Below, piece after piece: positions 1 through 33,621 of a DNA stretch of 64,000 nucleotides. The notes under the pieces were generated by a model that did not search any database, had not been told where the DNA came from, and worked only from the letters and a program-made list of their open reading frames with translations. Both the position numbers and the translations under genes were made by a program. Numbering within the stretch: the stretch's first letter is position 1; each line of letters starts with the position of its first letter. Location of the stretch: the NCBI GenBank assembly GCA_012934845.2, contig WNNJ02000416.1, forward strand, positions 1-64,000. Direction: 5' to 3'. The DNA comes from Pomphorhynchus laevis (Eukaryota; Acanthocephala; Palaeacanthocephala; Echinorhynchida; Pomphorhynchidae).

Positions 1-234
1 TAATTTAAGCTTAAAATTAAAGTAATTTAAGCTTTAAATTTGTCAATGGAATAAACATGGATAGATGTGAACAAAAAATGTCAAAATTAAAAAATAATAA
101 AAACAAAATATACAATTTTATATTAATGTCATAGCATTAATAATTTAAAATAACTGTTTTTGATCAATATTTTTATCTGGAATTTCTGAGCAGTGCCGAT
201 AAAACACAAATTTGTTTTTATATTTTTTCGCTAG
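1..234. other. AT-rich sequence downstream of last SIN3 exon
   Basis: No gene seen. A minus-strand stretch near 145-231 could read LAKKYKNKFVFYRHCSEIP after an AG but shows no clear SIN3 match. Confidence 0.5.
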
Positions 235-25228
<24,994 letters not shown>

Positions 25229-26760
25229 CTAAAATTTAAAAAATACGAATATTTAATTTAATAGAAAGATAACTCTATCAAGAATGCACTTTAATGAATC
25301 ACAACAAATTGTACAGTAATTTTGTTACATGGCTTTATGAAAGTAACTATTATATTGTAGCAAAATCTGCATAAATCAAATCTTAGCATATGTAATTGAT
25401 AAGAATAAAAAATATCATAACAAGTTTAAACTATTATTTCTGAAATAGCAAATTATCAGTTCGATATGAATATTTGTAGAATAAAAGAGATCACAATTTC
25501 TCTATTGAAACAAGATAATCCTAGTCCCCAACAAATCATTGCTAGTCCAAAACATTAGTGAACGTAGAGATGGCTACGCACGTTTAATAATCTGATGGTA
25601 AACAGAGACAAATCATTTGCTGCACGTACTTGCCTTCTTTCACATGGCAATTCCCATGTGAAAGCAACACACATTTCGCGTAATTATAACATCATCAGGC
25701 AATTTAATTAATTTAAGATGCATTCTTAAATATACACAGGCGGTGATGACTTTAATTTCGCGGTTAAATCTTAAAAGAATGTACAACACGATACAACCTT
25801 CAATTTGCTGAATCCAAGGGCGAAGGCAATCTCATACTGTATACTCAGGCCCTAAATTCTTGTTCCGGCAGAAAAGCAGTTTCAAAAACAAAGTATTGAA
25901 ACCGTTTTCTTTTCATACGAAGCAGTTATGTACTGTAAGCACAAATAAAATACATATAATGATTAACCTTTGTTACGAACAAAGCTCACATCATCTGAAG
26001 AGCAACGTTCATTTCCCGTCATAATATTTCATAAACACATTTCACTGCGTCTTTACTATTCATTCGTTATGTCAATAAAAAATTAAACATTAAATAAATA
26101 CAAAGTCCGTTTTCTGCCTGCGGTTCGAATTGAACCACAAGCGATTTAATTTTCAAAATGAAAGCTAAATTTTTATTTTCACCTAAATTTCCTATGATTT
26201 GCCATCAAACTTAGATCTTGGTAATAAAAATTGGTTATACAAAGGCGGTGACGCTAGGAACGACACAAGCTAGCCTTGGAAATAAGCTCAATGTCGGTAT
26301 ATTAATAAAGTACTGTTTAAACGTATTCTCTTTCTTGAAGTAGGATTATAAGGAATACATTAGCTATTTAAGCGTATCATCCTAAATATTTAAAAAACGT
26401 AGAAAATACTAAATAAAATATCTCAAGAAGTAGTAAGGTTTAGTGTGCTTATTGAACAATCAGACAGAGAAAAGAAAATTGTAAATTTAATGAACAAAAA
26501 TAATTTTGACATATAACATTGTGATTTTTTATCTATACATTATACAAAGGATTTTTTCTCTATTTAAAAGATGGGAAGACAGCGCGATATAAATTTCTAT
26601 ACATACTGATATCAATCACAATAGTAGCTAATTCTAATTGTATATTTATGAATAATGATAGTATGTAGTGATCTAATATCAAAATAATAATGTTGCAGGG
26701 TTGATTATGAGAAATTGTGATGTTAATGTCAGTGATGATAGTTATAAGACTAATATCGCT
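25229..26760. other. Spacer between ATG3 and the first SIN3 exon found
   Basis: No SIN3 exon or promoter recognised. A short inverted repeat (CTTTCACATGG / CCATGTGAAAG, 6-nt centre) lies at 25637-25664. More GC-balanced sequence at 25780-25900 and 26100-26300 may be old repeats. Confidence 0.5.
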
Positions 26761-27963
26761 TTAAAATATGCAGCTTCGAGTAAAATCGTATTGGATCGTT
26801 GGGACAACTGTCTGCACAAACTTAAGAAATATAATTATATACCAATCGACAGGTACATCACGGCTTCTGTTGAGAGAGGCAGTCTGAATTAGCTTCTTCA
26901 TTAGAGATGCATGACGGCATGGATGAACTGAAGCCATTAACAAAGGACTTAAATATGGATGCCTTTCTATTGTGACAGTTTTATTGGCGTGGTCAGCACT
27001 TACGTCTTCATACATTTCGTCTATAGTAAGAGGCCGTTTTTGCCTCTGATCATAGCCTAGAAACCAAAACCTAGGTGTCCGATAAAAATTGTCATAGGTC
27101 ACATTGAGATCATAGGTTCTGCTAGGTGTAATAATACGATCGTTTACTTTAAACTCCTCGTTAAATTCAGCAATTGAATCGTCAACCTGTAGAATACGAC
27201 CGCTGCGTTCAAATTCCTCCATGTCCAAAATAGGCTCACCGCTAATTAAATTCAAAGAATCCGATGTTATTTCCGGTGTACCATCAGCACTACTGAAGCT
27301 ATGGGATGCAACGACAGTATAAGGAATGGTTGTAGTGGCCGTGGCAGAAGCAGTAGACGACGGTAAGTTTTTATCTTTCAAAGAATTTTCGTACGCATCC
27401 AAATCAAACATCGAGGACTGTTGTGGAGTTTCTTTACTCGTTGACGAGAATTTTGTCATCTTTTCATCGAGTTCTTCAATGTTTTCAAAATCAATAACAA
27501 GAGAATCTTTAAAATAATCATTTTCAGAAGGGTTGATGGGCTCGTGATTATCACGAATAATTGACCACGGTTCTATTTTAAGATCGTCAACTATATCGTA
27601 CTGATCCAAATTAAGACTCGTCCGATCGTCGTTGTCAAGAGAAACATTGCTATCGTATTTGTCGATGTCTCGCGCTAGTCTAAGCGCTTCATATTTCAGG
27701 TCAGCCGCTCGTTGCATGCATGGTGCGTTGGAAAGTGTTAAATATTGTTTATCTTTTGGGAGATATGATTCACTTAGCTTAGAACTAGTGGCAGCAGACC
27801 ACTTCCATGTCGGACAATGATATACCAAAAAATCGCCGGCTTTGACGAATTCAACAGGAGTTATATAACCGGTTTCAGAGAAAGAAGATTCTTTAAGCAC
27901 AGGTGTCATGAGATTGGCAAAACTTAACGAGAAAGACTTTAGAGAGTTAAGCATGTTCTCCAT
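26761..27963 (-). CDS. ATG3: Autophagy E2-like enzyme Atg3 (LC3/Atg8 conjugation)
   Basis: Atg3 takes Atg8/LC3 from Atg7 on an active-site Cys and transfers it to phosphatidylethanolamine on autophagic membranes. The 400-codon ORF is unbroken and intronless. Residues 1-30 match the amphipathic N-terminus (ANLMTPVLKESSFSETGYIT; human EYLTPVLKESKFKETGVIT). FLVYHCPTWKW, YLPKDKQYLT and NAPCMQRAA follow. Residues about 110-250 are an acidic, Ser/Thr-rich insertion longer than in human ATG3 (314 aa). The E2-like half resumes with RTYDLNVTYDNFYRTPRFWF, DEMYEDVSADHANKTVTIE and the catalytic SVHPCRHASLMKKL (Cys near 349), ending IFLKFVQTVVPTIQYDF. The ATG is preceded directly by AAATTTTAG, an acceptor-like site. 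All catalytic features are kept, so it looks functional; lack of introns is unusual and could mean a retrocopy. Confidence 0.5.
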   Translation of the reverse strand: MENMLNSLKSFSLSFANLMTPVLKESSFSETGYITPVEFVKAGDFLVYHCPTWKWSAATSSKLSESYLPKDKQYLTLSNAPCMQRAADLKYEALRLARDIDKYDSNVSLDNDDRTSLNLDQYDIVDDLKIEPWSIIRDNHEPINPSENDYFKDSLVIDFENIEELDEKMTKFSSTSKETPQQSSMFDLDAYENSLKDKNLPSSTASATATTTIPYTVVASHSFSSADGTPEITSDSLNLISGEPILDMEEFERSGRILQVDDSIAEFNEEFKVNDRIITPSRTYDLNVTYDNFYRTPRFWFLGYDQRQKRPLTIDEMYEDVSADHANKTVTIERHPYLSPLLMASVHPCRHASLMKKLIQTASLNRSRDVPVDWYIIIFLKFVQTVVPTIQYDFTRSCIF

Positions 27964-27985
27964 CTAAAATTTTATCTAAAAAGCA
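27950..27985 (-). promoter_or_regulatory. Acceptor-like splice site directly before the ATG3 start
   Basis: Reading the minus strand, TTGCTTTTTAG and AAATTTTAG occur within 25 bases before ATGGAGAAC, the last touching the ATG. This could be the 3' end of a 5'-UTR intron or a spliced-leader acceptor. Sequence only; no transcript evidence. Confidence 0.5.
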
Positions 27986-28650
27986 AAAATTTATTAAAGC
28001 GAATAAATAAATTGTGTTATATGGAATATTTTAATTTAGAAAAGATACAAATGCAAACTATTATCAGAAACAAATTGATAAAAATTCATCGTTCATTAAC
28101 AAAAAAGCAATTTAGCCAAACATACATACCAAGTTTAATAGCCAAAACAAGCATAAAAGCTTTTGTTTTTAGATACCCTACATTTCGAAATATAGTTGCT
28201 ATTCAAACGCACTCATTAAAACGAGTAGGCGCTTATTCATAGACAGTAAAAAATGACTGTATTATATATACGATAAAATTTTGTAAAATACAACTACCGA
28301 AATCGAATGTTTAAATAAATGTTCTCAATATGTAAGCGTGGAAATAGAACATTTATTTCTATATAGAGTTTTCCAAAATTAAAGCCTTTTGTCCTCGCTT
28401 ATTAGATCAAAAGTGAAGCGTTCATTTTATTCGAGTTTCTTGTGATTTTCGTTGTTATGAGTTAGATTCACAATTAGACAGTTTTAATTAAACTATGATT
28501 GCGAATAAAACTGATTTAAATATGCTAAATATGTTATCACATTAAATATCGTAAGAAAAATACTTTTAATATTATTTTAACGTCTGAAGATAACAAGTAT
28601 TATATCTTATAATTATATAATTATATTGTCGTATCGATCACTCATTATAG
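27964..28650. repeat. Upstream region of ATG3 with two dispersed repeats
   Basis: 28086-28258 matches the reverse complement of 44193-44372 (for example ACATACATACCAAGTTTAAT, AGCCAAAACAAGCATAAAAG). 28336-28450 matches the reverse complement of 39640-39750 (for example GAGTTTTCCAAAATTAA, CACAAGAAAC in reverse). A 76-codon ORF over the first repeat is not considered a gene. Confidence 0.5.
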
Positions 28651-28745
28651 ACTTGTGAAATAAAGTTTGAATCGTTTTTATTGGAGCTTTCGACCAAACG
28701 GTCCTTGCAAAAGTTAGAATAGGATTGATTGTATAGGAATTTTAC
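28650..28745 (-). repeat. Penelope-like terminal-repeat relic
   Basis: AGCTTTCGACCAAACGG plus GTTTTTATT-like sequence resembles the terminal repeat at 2891-2932 (AAGCTTTCGACCAACTAGTGG). Short and diverged; family assignment is tentative. Confidence 0.5.
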
Positions 28746-28910
28746 AGTCACATACCAAAACTGATTGAGACGCGCTTTTAATTTGATAATTTCGAAATTT
28801 ACATAAAATTACAAAATTGTTATTATATCAATGATAAATACATATAATTATTATATGTATTTAATATATAATTATATTAAATATAATATATTTAATATAT
28901 TATATTATAT

Positions 28911-29093
28911 GACGTGAATGAACGTAAGCATCTACGTGAAGCTAAACAATGTTTGAAGTCTCGTATTGAAGCTGGTGAGTCAAACTTGACAATTCGAAAT
29001 TTTCAGGTTGTGCGGAGGAAGACTCAAATACATTGGATGCCTCTACAGGTAGATCATTCAATCCTTCCTCCGCCGCTCATAAGTCATTGGTAA
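28911..29093 (+). CDS. CR1-like LINE ORF1, C-terminal end
   Basis: 61 codons: ERKHLREAKQCLKSRIEAGE, SNLTIRNFQVVRRKTQIHW, stop at 29091. The LKxRxxxGExNLxIRNFxVVRR block is the usual end of ORF1 in this LINE group, and recurs at 40608-40670. It overlaps the ORF2 start by 61 nt in a different frame. Confidence 0.5.
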   Translation, partial: DVNERKHLREAKQCLKSRIEAGESNLTIRNFQVVRRKTQIHWMPLQVDHSILPPPLISHW

Positions 29094-31981
29094 TTTCAAA
29101 TATTTCATATGTGGATAATAAATGTTTAAGAAATATTGTCCATTACTCCTCCCCATTGTGGTCGGCTCTTGAGCGACGTAGCGAGGATTATCGGTCATAC
29201 ATACCGATATCGTTGGCTCAGCAGACTCTACCCTTAAGCTTAGAATGTTTGTTATTATATACGAACGCCCGTAGTCTTCTTCCAAAAATTGACGAATTAA
29301 AACTCCGCATTGAGAATTCGCATCCGCTATTAGTTGCTATTACTGAAACATGGCTTCATGATAGAATTACTGATGCTGAGATCTGGATTGAAAATTATAC
29401 ATCTTATCGAGTTGACAGATCTATCTGCAAGGGTGGTGGAGTGATTATCTATGTGCATAATAGTTTAGTGTTTAAATTGCTAGATGTACGAGCGTCCGAT
29501 GGAATCGAGTTATTGTGGGGTAGTGTATCTCTTCCTACCCTTGGTTCAGTGACTTTAGGCTTAATCTATCGCAATCCCACTTCAGATGTTTGTTGCTTGA
29601 TCGATTACATTCTAGAGTTTGGTTCCAAACCAAATCTTTTTATAGTTGGTGATTTCAACTTAGCGACAGTAGATTGGAACACCTACACATCTTCTGTGTG
29701 TAGTCCGTCCACATCATTATTTCTTGATATGATTAACTCGCTAAACCTTACCCAACATGTTTCAAAATTTACCCGATTTTCCCAAGAAAATCAATCGCTA
29801 CTTGATATTTGTCTAACATCGAATAAATACATTATACACAAAGTTACGTACTCCGATCCTTTGGGTAGGTCAGATCACTGTGTTCTCAATTTCTACTCAG
29901 ATTTTACACGTCCTTCAGCTTGTAGATTACAACAGAATTCTTTAAATTATTTTAAAACTAACTTCGAACTTGTGCGTCAGAATCTATTAAGTATTTCATG
30001 GCTCAGTCCGTTTTATGTTGGGGTTGATAAGGCATGCTATCAGTTAGAAGCCACCCTTAAGGAATTACTCATACGATTTTCGCCCCGTAAAACCGTTGCA
30101 AATCGTATACACCATAAACCTTGGTTTGACAAAGAGTTAAGGAATGCTTTAAAATTAAAAAAAATGAAATTCCAGTTGTTTTCTAATAATAGTATTGATT
30201 ACTGTAGGTATAAAGAGGCCAGAAATCGGTTCACATTTCTTAAACGCTTCAAACAATGTCAATTTGAAGAGAAAATTGCTCAAATGTCAATTCATAATCC
30301 TAAATCCGTATTCAATTATGCTAATTTCAACAACAAAAATAAACACATTGGTTCACTTGTTGATACTGATGGTTGCACATTGATTAAATATGATGACATA
30401 GCGAATGCTTTCGCTCAACATTTTTGCATAGGAGTTCGTAAATCCTCCTCCGTCACCAATGCCTCGTACTGTCCATCGAATATAAACATTCTTCAGATGT
30501 TTTCTGTTAATGATGTAGTGCTAGAGCTCAAGCGGCTTAAATCGTCAGGTTCTATTTGTCCTGATCGTTTACCACCGGTATTTCTCAAGAATATCGCTGA
30601 TGTTATCGGTATACCACTATATTGGATTTGTGTCGCCTCCTTGTACTTCGGTTGTGTCCCGATGAATTGGAAACTTTCGTTGATAAGGCCCATTTTGAAG
30701 AAAGGTGATCCATCTTCAGTTGAAAATTATCGCCCGATAAGTCTAACGTGTGTATTCTGTCGAGTTTTGGAAAGGATAATATACCGCATTCTAAGCGATT
30801 ATCTAGAATCCAACAAATTATTGTGTAACAATCAACATGGATTTCGAAGGGATCGCTCAACAATCACTAATCTCTTGATTGCCCAGAATAGCTGGGGTTC
30901 GTTAGTTGATAAGGGCTTTGATGTTGATATAGTATTTTTTGATTTTTCAAAAGCGTTTGATATGGTTCCACATGACATCTTGATTCAGAAAATGCGTGCT
31001 CTAAACATTGATCCACTTATTATTCGCTGGATAAAAGAATTTTTATCTAACAGATTCTATCAGGTTGTTGTAAATGGTTCTCTTTCTGATCCTTATCCGG
31101 TCAATGTTGGAGTTCCGCAGGGTTCGGTCCTCGGCCCATTGTTATTCTGTATTTTCATTAATGACCTTCCTTCCATTTTGAACTCACACTCTCTTTTATA
31201 TGCAGACGACCTAAAAATTTGGCAGGCTATCCGGTCAGATTCGGACACGGTGCTAGTTCAATCGGATATCGACAGCATTTCCAACTGGGCTTATATGAAT
31301 GGTCTGTCACTGAATATATCAAAGTGTGCATGCATGCGTCTACAATCACGCAGTCATAGTGTGTATCCAACTTATCATCTTGAGGATCAGAACATTAAAG
31401 TAGTAACTCGTCTTAGCGACCTTGGAATAGTAGTTGCGAATGATTTTTCGACTAGTTGGAATACTGAGTTGGCTTGCTCGAAAGCAAATCGAATGGTTGG
31501 GATGATTCGTAGAACTTTTAGTGTGTTGAGTCCAGTTTCATTTAGAGCACTCGCCAACGCATTTGTGATCAGTCATCTTACCTATGCATCACAATGTTCG
31601 TTCCCAAGAACAGTATACGAGAAAAGTAGAATTGAAAATGTGCTGCGCCGGGCAACAAAGCTCGTAAATTCAGTTAAAGCCTTACCTTATAATGAAAGGC
31701 TAAAAAAACTTGGTATGGTTTCTATAAGCGACCTTCGGTTTCGGCGAGATATGTGTTCAACATGGGAAGCTTTACACAAGGGAAATCACGTCTTAAGAGA
31801 ATTGATGACTGTTCGGAAAAGTCGGGCTTTGCGTGGACACAATTTTACTTTAGCCCATCGCCGAGTTATACGCTCTAAAACTGTACAATTTGGACACCGA
31901 ATCGTAGGTAAGTGGAACCGATTAAGTGAAGAAATTGTCAACTCAAGATCGGTTTCAGCATTCAAACATAAACTTTTGTGA
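29033..31981 (+). CDS. CR1-like LINE ORF2: endonuclease and reverse transcriptase, intact
   Basis: 982 codons without a break. Residues about 70-300 are an AP-endonuclease-like domain: YTNARSLLPKIDEL (Asn78), VAITETWLHD (Glu105), GDFNLATVDWN (about 208) and SDHCVLNF (about 281). The RT spans about 480-800: NYRPISLTCVFCRVLERIIY, QHGFRRDRSTITNL, IVFFDFSKAFDMVPHDIL (motif A), GVPQGSVLGPLLFCIFINDL (motif B), LLYADDLKIW (catalytic YADD near 723) and LSLNISKCACMRL. C-terminal VISHLTYASQCSFPRTVYEK and FGHRIVGKWNRLS are typical of CR1 clade ends. Start is the first ATG of the frame, inside the ORF1 end. All catalytic residues are present. Confidence 0.5.
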   Translation: MDASTGRSFNPSSAAHKSLVISNISYVDNKCLRNIVHYSSPLWSALERRSEDYRSYIPISLAQQTLPLSLECLLLYTNARSLLPKIDELKLRIENSHPLLVAITETWLHDRITDAEIWIENYTSYRVDRSICKGGGVIIYVHNSLVFKLLDVRASDGIELLWGSVSLPTLGSVTLGLIYRNPTSDVCCLIDYILEFGSKPNLFIVGDFNLATVDWNTYTSSVCSPSTSLFLDMINSLNLTQHVSKFTRFSQENQSLLDICLTSNKYIIHKVTYSDPLGRSDHCVLNFYSDFTRPSACRLQQNSLNYFKTNFELVRQNLLSISWLSPFYVGVDKACYQLEATLKELLIRFSPRKTVANRIHHKPWFDKELRNALKLKKMKFQLFSNNSIDYCRYKEARNRFTFLKRFKQCQFEEKIAQMSIHNPKSVFNYANFNNKNKHIGSLVDTDGCTLIKYDDIANAFAQHFCIGVRKSSSVTNASYCPSNINILQMFSVNDVVLELKRLKSSGSICPDRLPPVFLKNIADVIGIPLYWICVASLYFGCVPMNWKLSLIRPILKKGDPSSVENYRPISLTCVFCRVLERIIYRILSDYLESNKLLCNNQHGFRRDRSTITNLLIAQNSWGSLVDKGFDVDIVFFDFSKAFDMVPHDILIQKMRALNIDPLIIRWIKEFLSNRFYQVVVNGSLSDPYPVNVGVPQGSVLGPLLFCIFINDLPSILNSHSLLYADDLKIWQAIRSDSDTVLVQSDIDSISNWAYMNGLSLNISKCACMRLQSRSHSVYPTYHLEDQNIKVVTRLSDLGIVVANDFSTSWNTELACSKANRMVGMIRRTFSVLSPVSFRALANAFVISHLTYASQCSFPRTVYEKSRIENVLRRATKLVNSVKALPYNERLKKLGMVSISDLRFRRDMCSTWEALHKGNHVLRELMTVRKSRALRGHNFTLAHRRVIRSKTVQFGHRIVGKWNRLSEEIVNSRSVSAFKHKLL

Positions 31982-32121
31982 CTTTTGTTTGTGAGTCTTT
32001 TTTTCTTTACTTTTCCTTTTCTTTTTTTTAACAGTGCAACTGTGAGCTTTGCTCGTCTGTTTGTCGAAATAATAATAATAATAATAATAATATATTATAT
32101 AGTTATTATATCAATGATAAA

Positions 32122-32361
32122 AACAGCAAATACAATGAAAGAATTGTCAGTGTGGAAGAAAGCAAATTTATACTATTAATTTTTTCATCATCAGGAGGAG
32201 TTGGACCGCGAGCTCTTAAGCTACTCAAGGATATTACCACCTTCATATCATCGAGGTTAAAATCAGAAAAGTATAGTGATGTATTGGTTTACCTTAAACG
32301 CACGATTAGCTTCTCGATTGCACGTGCTTCTTCACTGTCTGCGAACGCCGCGATCAAGTAG
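32122..32361 (+). pseudogene. R2-like LINE 3' end fragment
   Basis: 80 codons, NSKYNERIVSVEESKFILLI then FSSSGGVGPRALKLLKDITT, stopping at 32359. It parallels NSKYWERIETVENGKFIPLI and FSSSGGMGKEANGLFQKIAA of the 13.4-16.6-kb element. The upstream part is cut off at the target site of the CR1-like LINE; no convincing remainder was found left of 28819. Confidence 0.5.
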
Positions 32362-32565
32362 AAGATATCCAATCTTACCTGACAATAAATTTCATTTATA
32401 GGCCCGTTTACGGGAACCTGATTTCTGTAAATTAACTTTTCTTAAAAAAATAATCAAAAAAATGATAATAGCATCGTTGATAACAATATAACGATACCGT
32501 TATCGATGATAACAATATCGTGATCATATATATTTGATGCTATCATGGTATATACTTTACGACTA
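32362..32565. repeat. 3' region of the R2-like fragment with a fold-back
   Basis: Contains AATAAATTTC near 32384 and an inverted repeat around GATAACAATAT ... ATCGTTGATAAC / GATGCTATC (32466-32545). No gene. Confidence 0.5.
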
Positions 32566-33545
32566 TACAATACAATACAAATACAAATTTATTTAATGTG
32601 GCAAATGCGTACAAGCTGTACGCTAACAAGTCAACAAACAAAAATGAAAAAGTCAAGCAGATAAATTGTTTAAATGGGATCGGATTTGTCGTTTGAAGCA
32701 CTGCAGGGAAGTTGATTGGCGTATATGAATGGGCATATGATTCCACGATAGAGGATCAGCCACCAGGAAAGAGTGGAGTTCAAAGGAGGTAGAGTAGTTT
32801 GAGACATGTAAAAGAAGGGAATTACAGGAACGCAAGAAACAGTAAACAGGACGAGAATTATCAAGAAAAGGAAGGTTGAGAAATGAAGGGGTATGAAAAG
32901 TTACAAGGCGGAAAGCAACGATAAGAAGACGAATTTGAACACGACAATAAATTGTAGGCAAATCGAGAGAAGCAAGATGGAAGGATGTATGATCAAAACG
33001 ACAAAGACGGAGGAGAATTCGGACAGCTGCGTTGACGATGCGTTGTAGGGGAAGAAGAGTGGATTTAGGTGAGTTGGAAAATAGACTAAGACAATAATCG
33101 AGTCTAGAAAAAAGGAGAGATGATATGAGAGTCATACAAGAAGGGAAATCGATCAATCTACGAACTTGACGGAGGTTGCGGAGTATCAAGGTAGATGAGC
33201 GTACTTTATCTCTAACGAAAGGTTTAAGTGAAAGTCGGTTGTCAAAATGGAAGCCTAGGAAAACGAGATTATCAACGATAGGAAGAATTGTAGAATTTAA
33301 TGATACGGAGGGAGGTTCGAAGCCGAGGCGTCGAGGTAGGATCCACATAATTTTGGATTTATCAGGATTCAGAGAAAGGCGAAGGGAAGAAAGATGATTG
33401 GAAATTGAGACAAGACAGTCCGAAGCGGAGACACTAAGATCGTGAATACGATAAATAGGTGCATGAGCATAGATGAGGATGTCATCAGCATATTGCATAA
33501 CATGGAAGTTAAATTTATGAGAAATCGATGACAAATCACCAAGAA
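32566..33545 (-). mobile_element. Older L2-like LINE relic, 3' half (split by a younger relative)
   Basis: ORF 33534-32653 (293 codons) reads HVMQYADDILIYAHAP (YADD box), LRLSLNPDKSKIMWILP, LVFLGFHFDNRLSLKPFV, SRLDYCLSLFSNSPKSTLLP, LQRIVNAAVRILLRLCRFDH and a C-terminal SWNHMPIHIRQSTSLQCFK. These blocks mark L2/CR1-type LINEs. 3' end has an ACAAT-rich tail near 32566-32590. The 5' half is at 37719-38640. Confidence 0.5.
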
Positions 33546-33621
33546 AAAAAAGGATTTATTTTAACGTGGCAAATGCGTGCCAGCGCACGCTTACATGACC
33601 ACAACAAAACAAAACTGTGAA

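Larger units (their letters stand above)
28839..32101 (+). mobile_element. CR1-like LINE, ORF2 intact, 5'-truncated in ORF1, with 20-bp target-site duplication
   Basis: The insertion is flanked by identical 20-mers GTTATTATATCAATGATAAA at 28819-28838 and 32102-32121. It contains the end of ORF1 (28911-29093), complete ORF2 (29033-31981), and a 3' tail of repeated AAT (about 32068-32092). The first 70 bp are A/T repeats, so ORF1 is mostly missing and the copy cannot be full-length. It interrupted an R2-like LINE relic, whose coding resumes at 32122. Unbroken ORF2 and exact duplication imply recent insertion compared with other LINEs here. Confidence 0.5.

Noticed and set aside
26120-26150. GGTTCGAAT sequence suggesting a tRNA B box
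   Set aside because: No A box, acceptor stem or cloverleaf can be drawn around it.
28012-28242. 76-codon plus ORF next to ATG3
   Set aside because: It covers a dispersed repeat also present at 44.2 kb, where no such frame exists.
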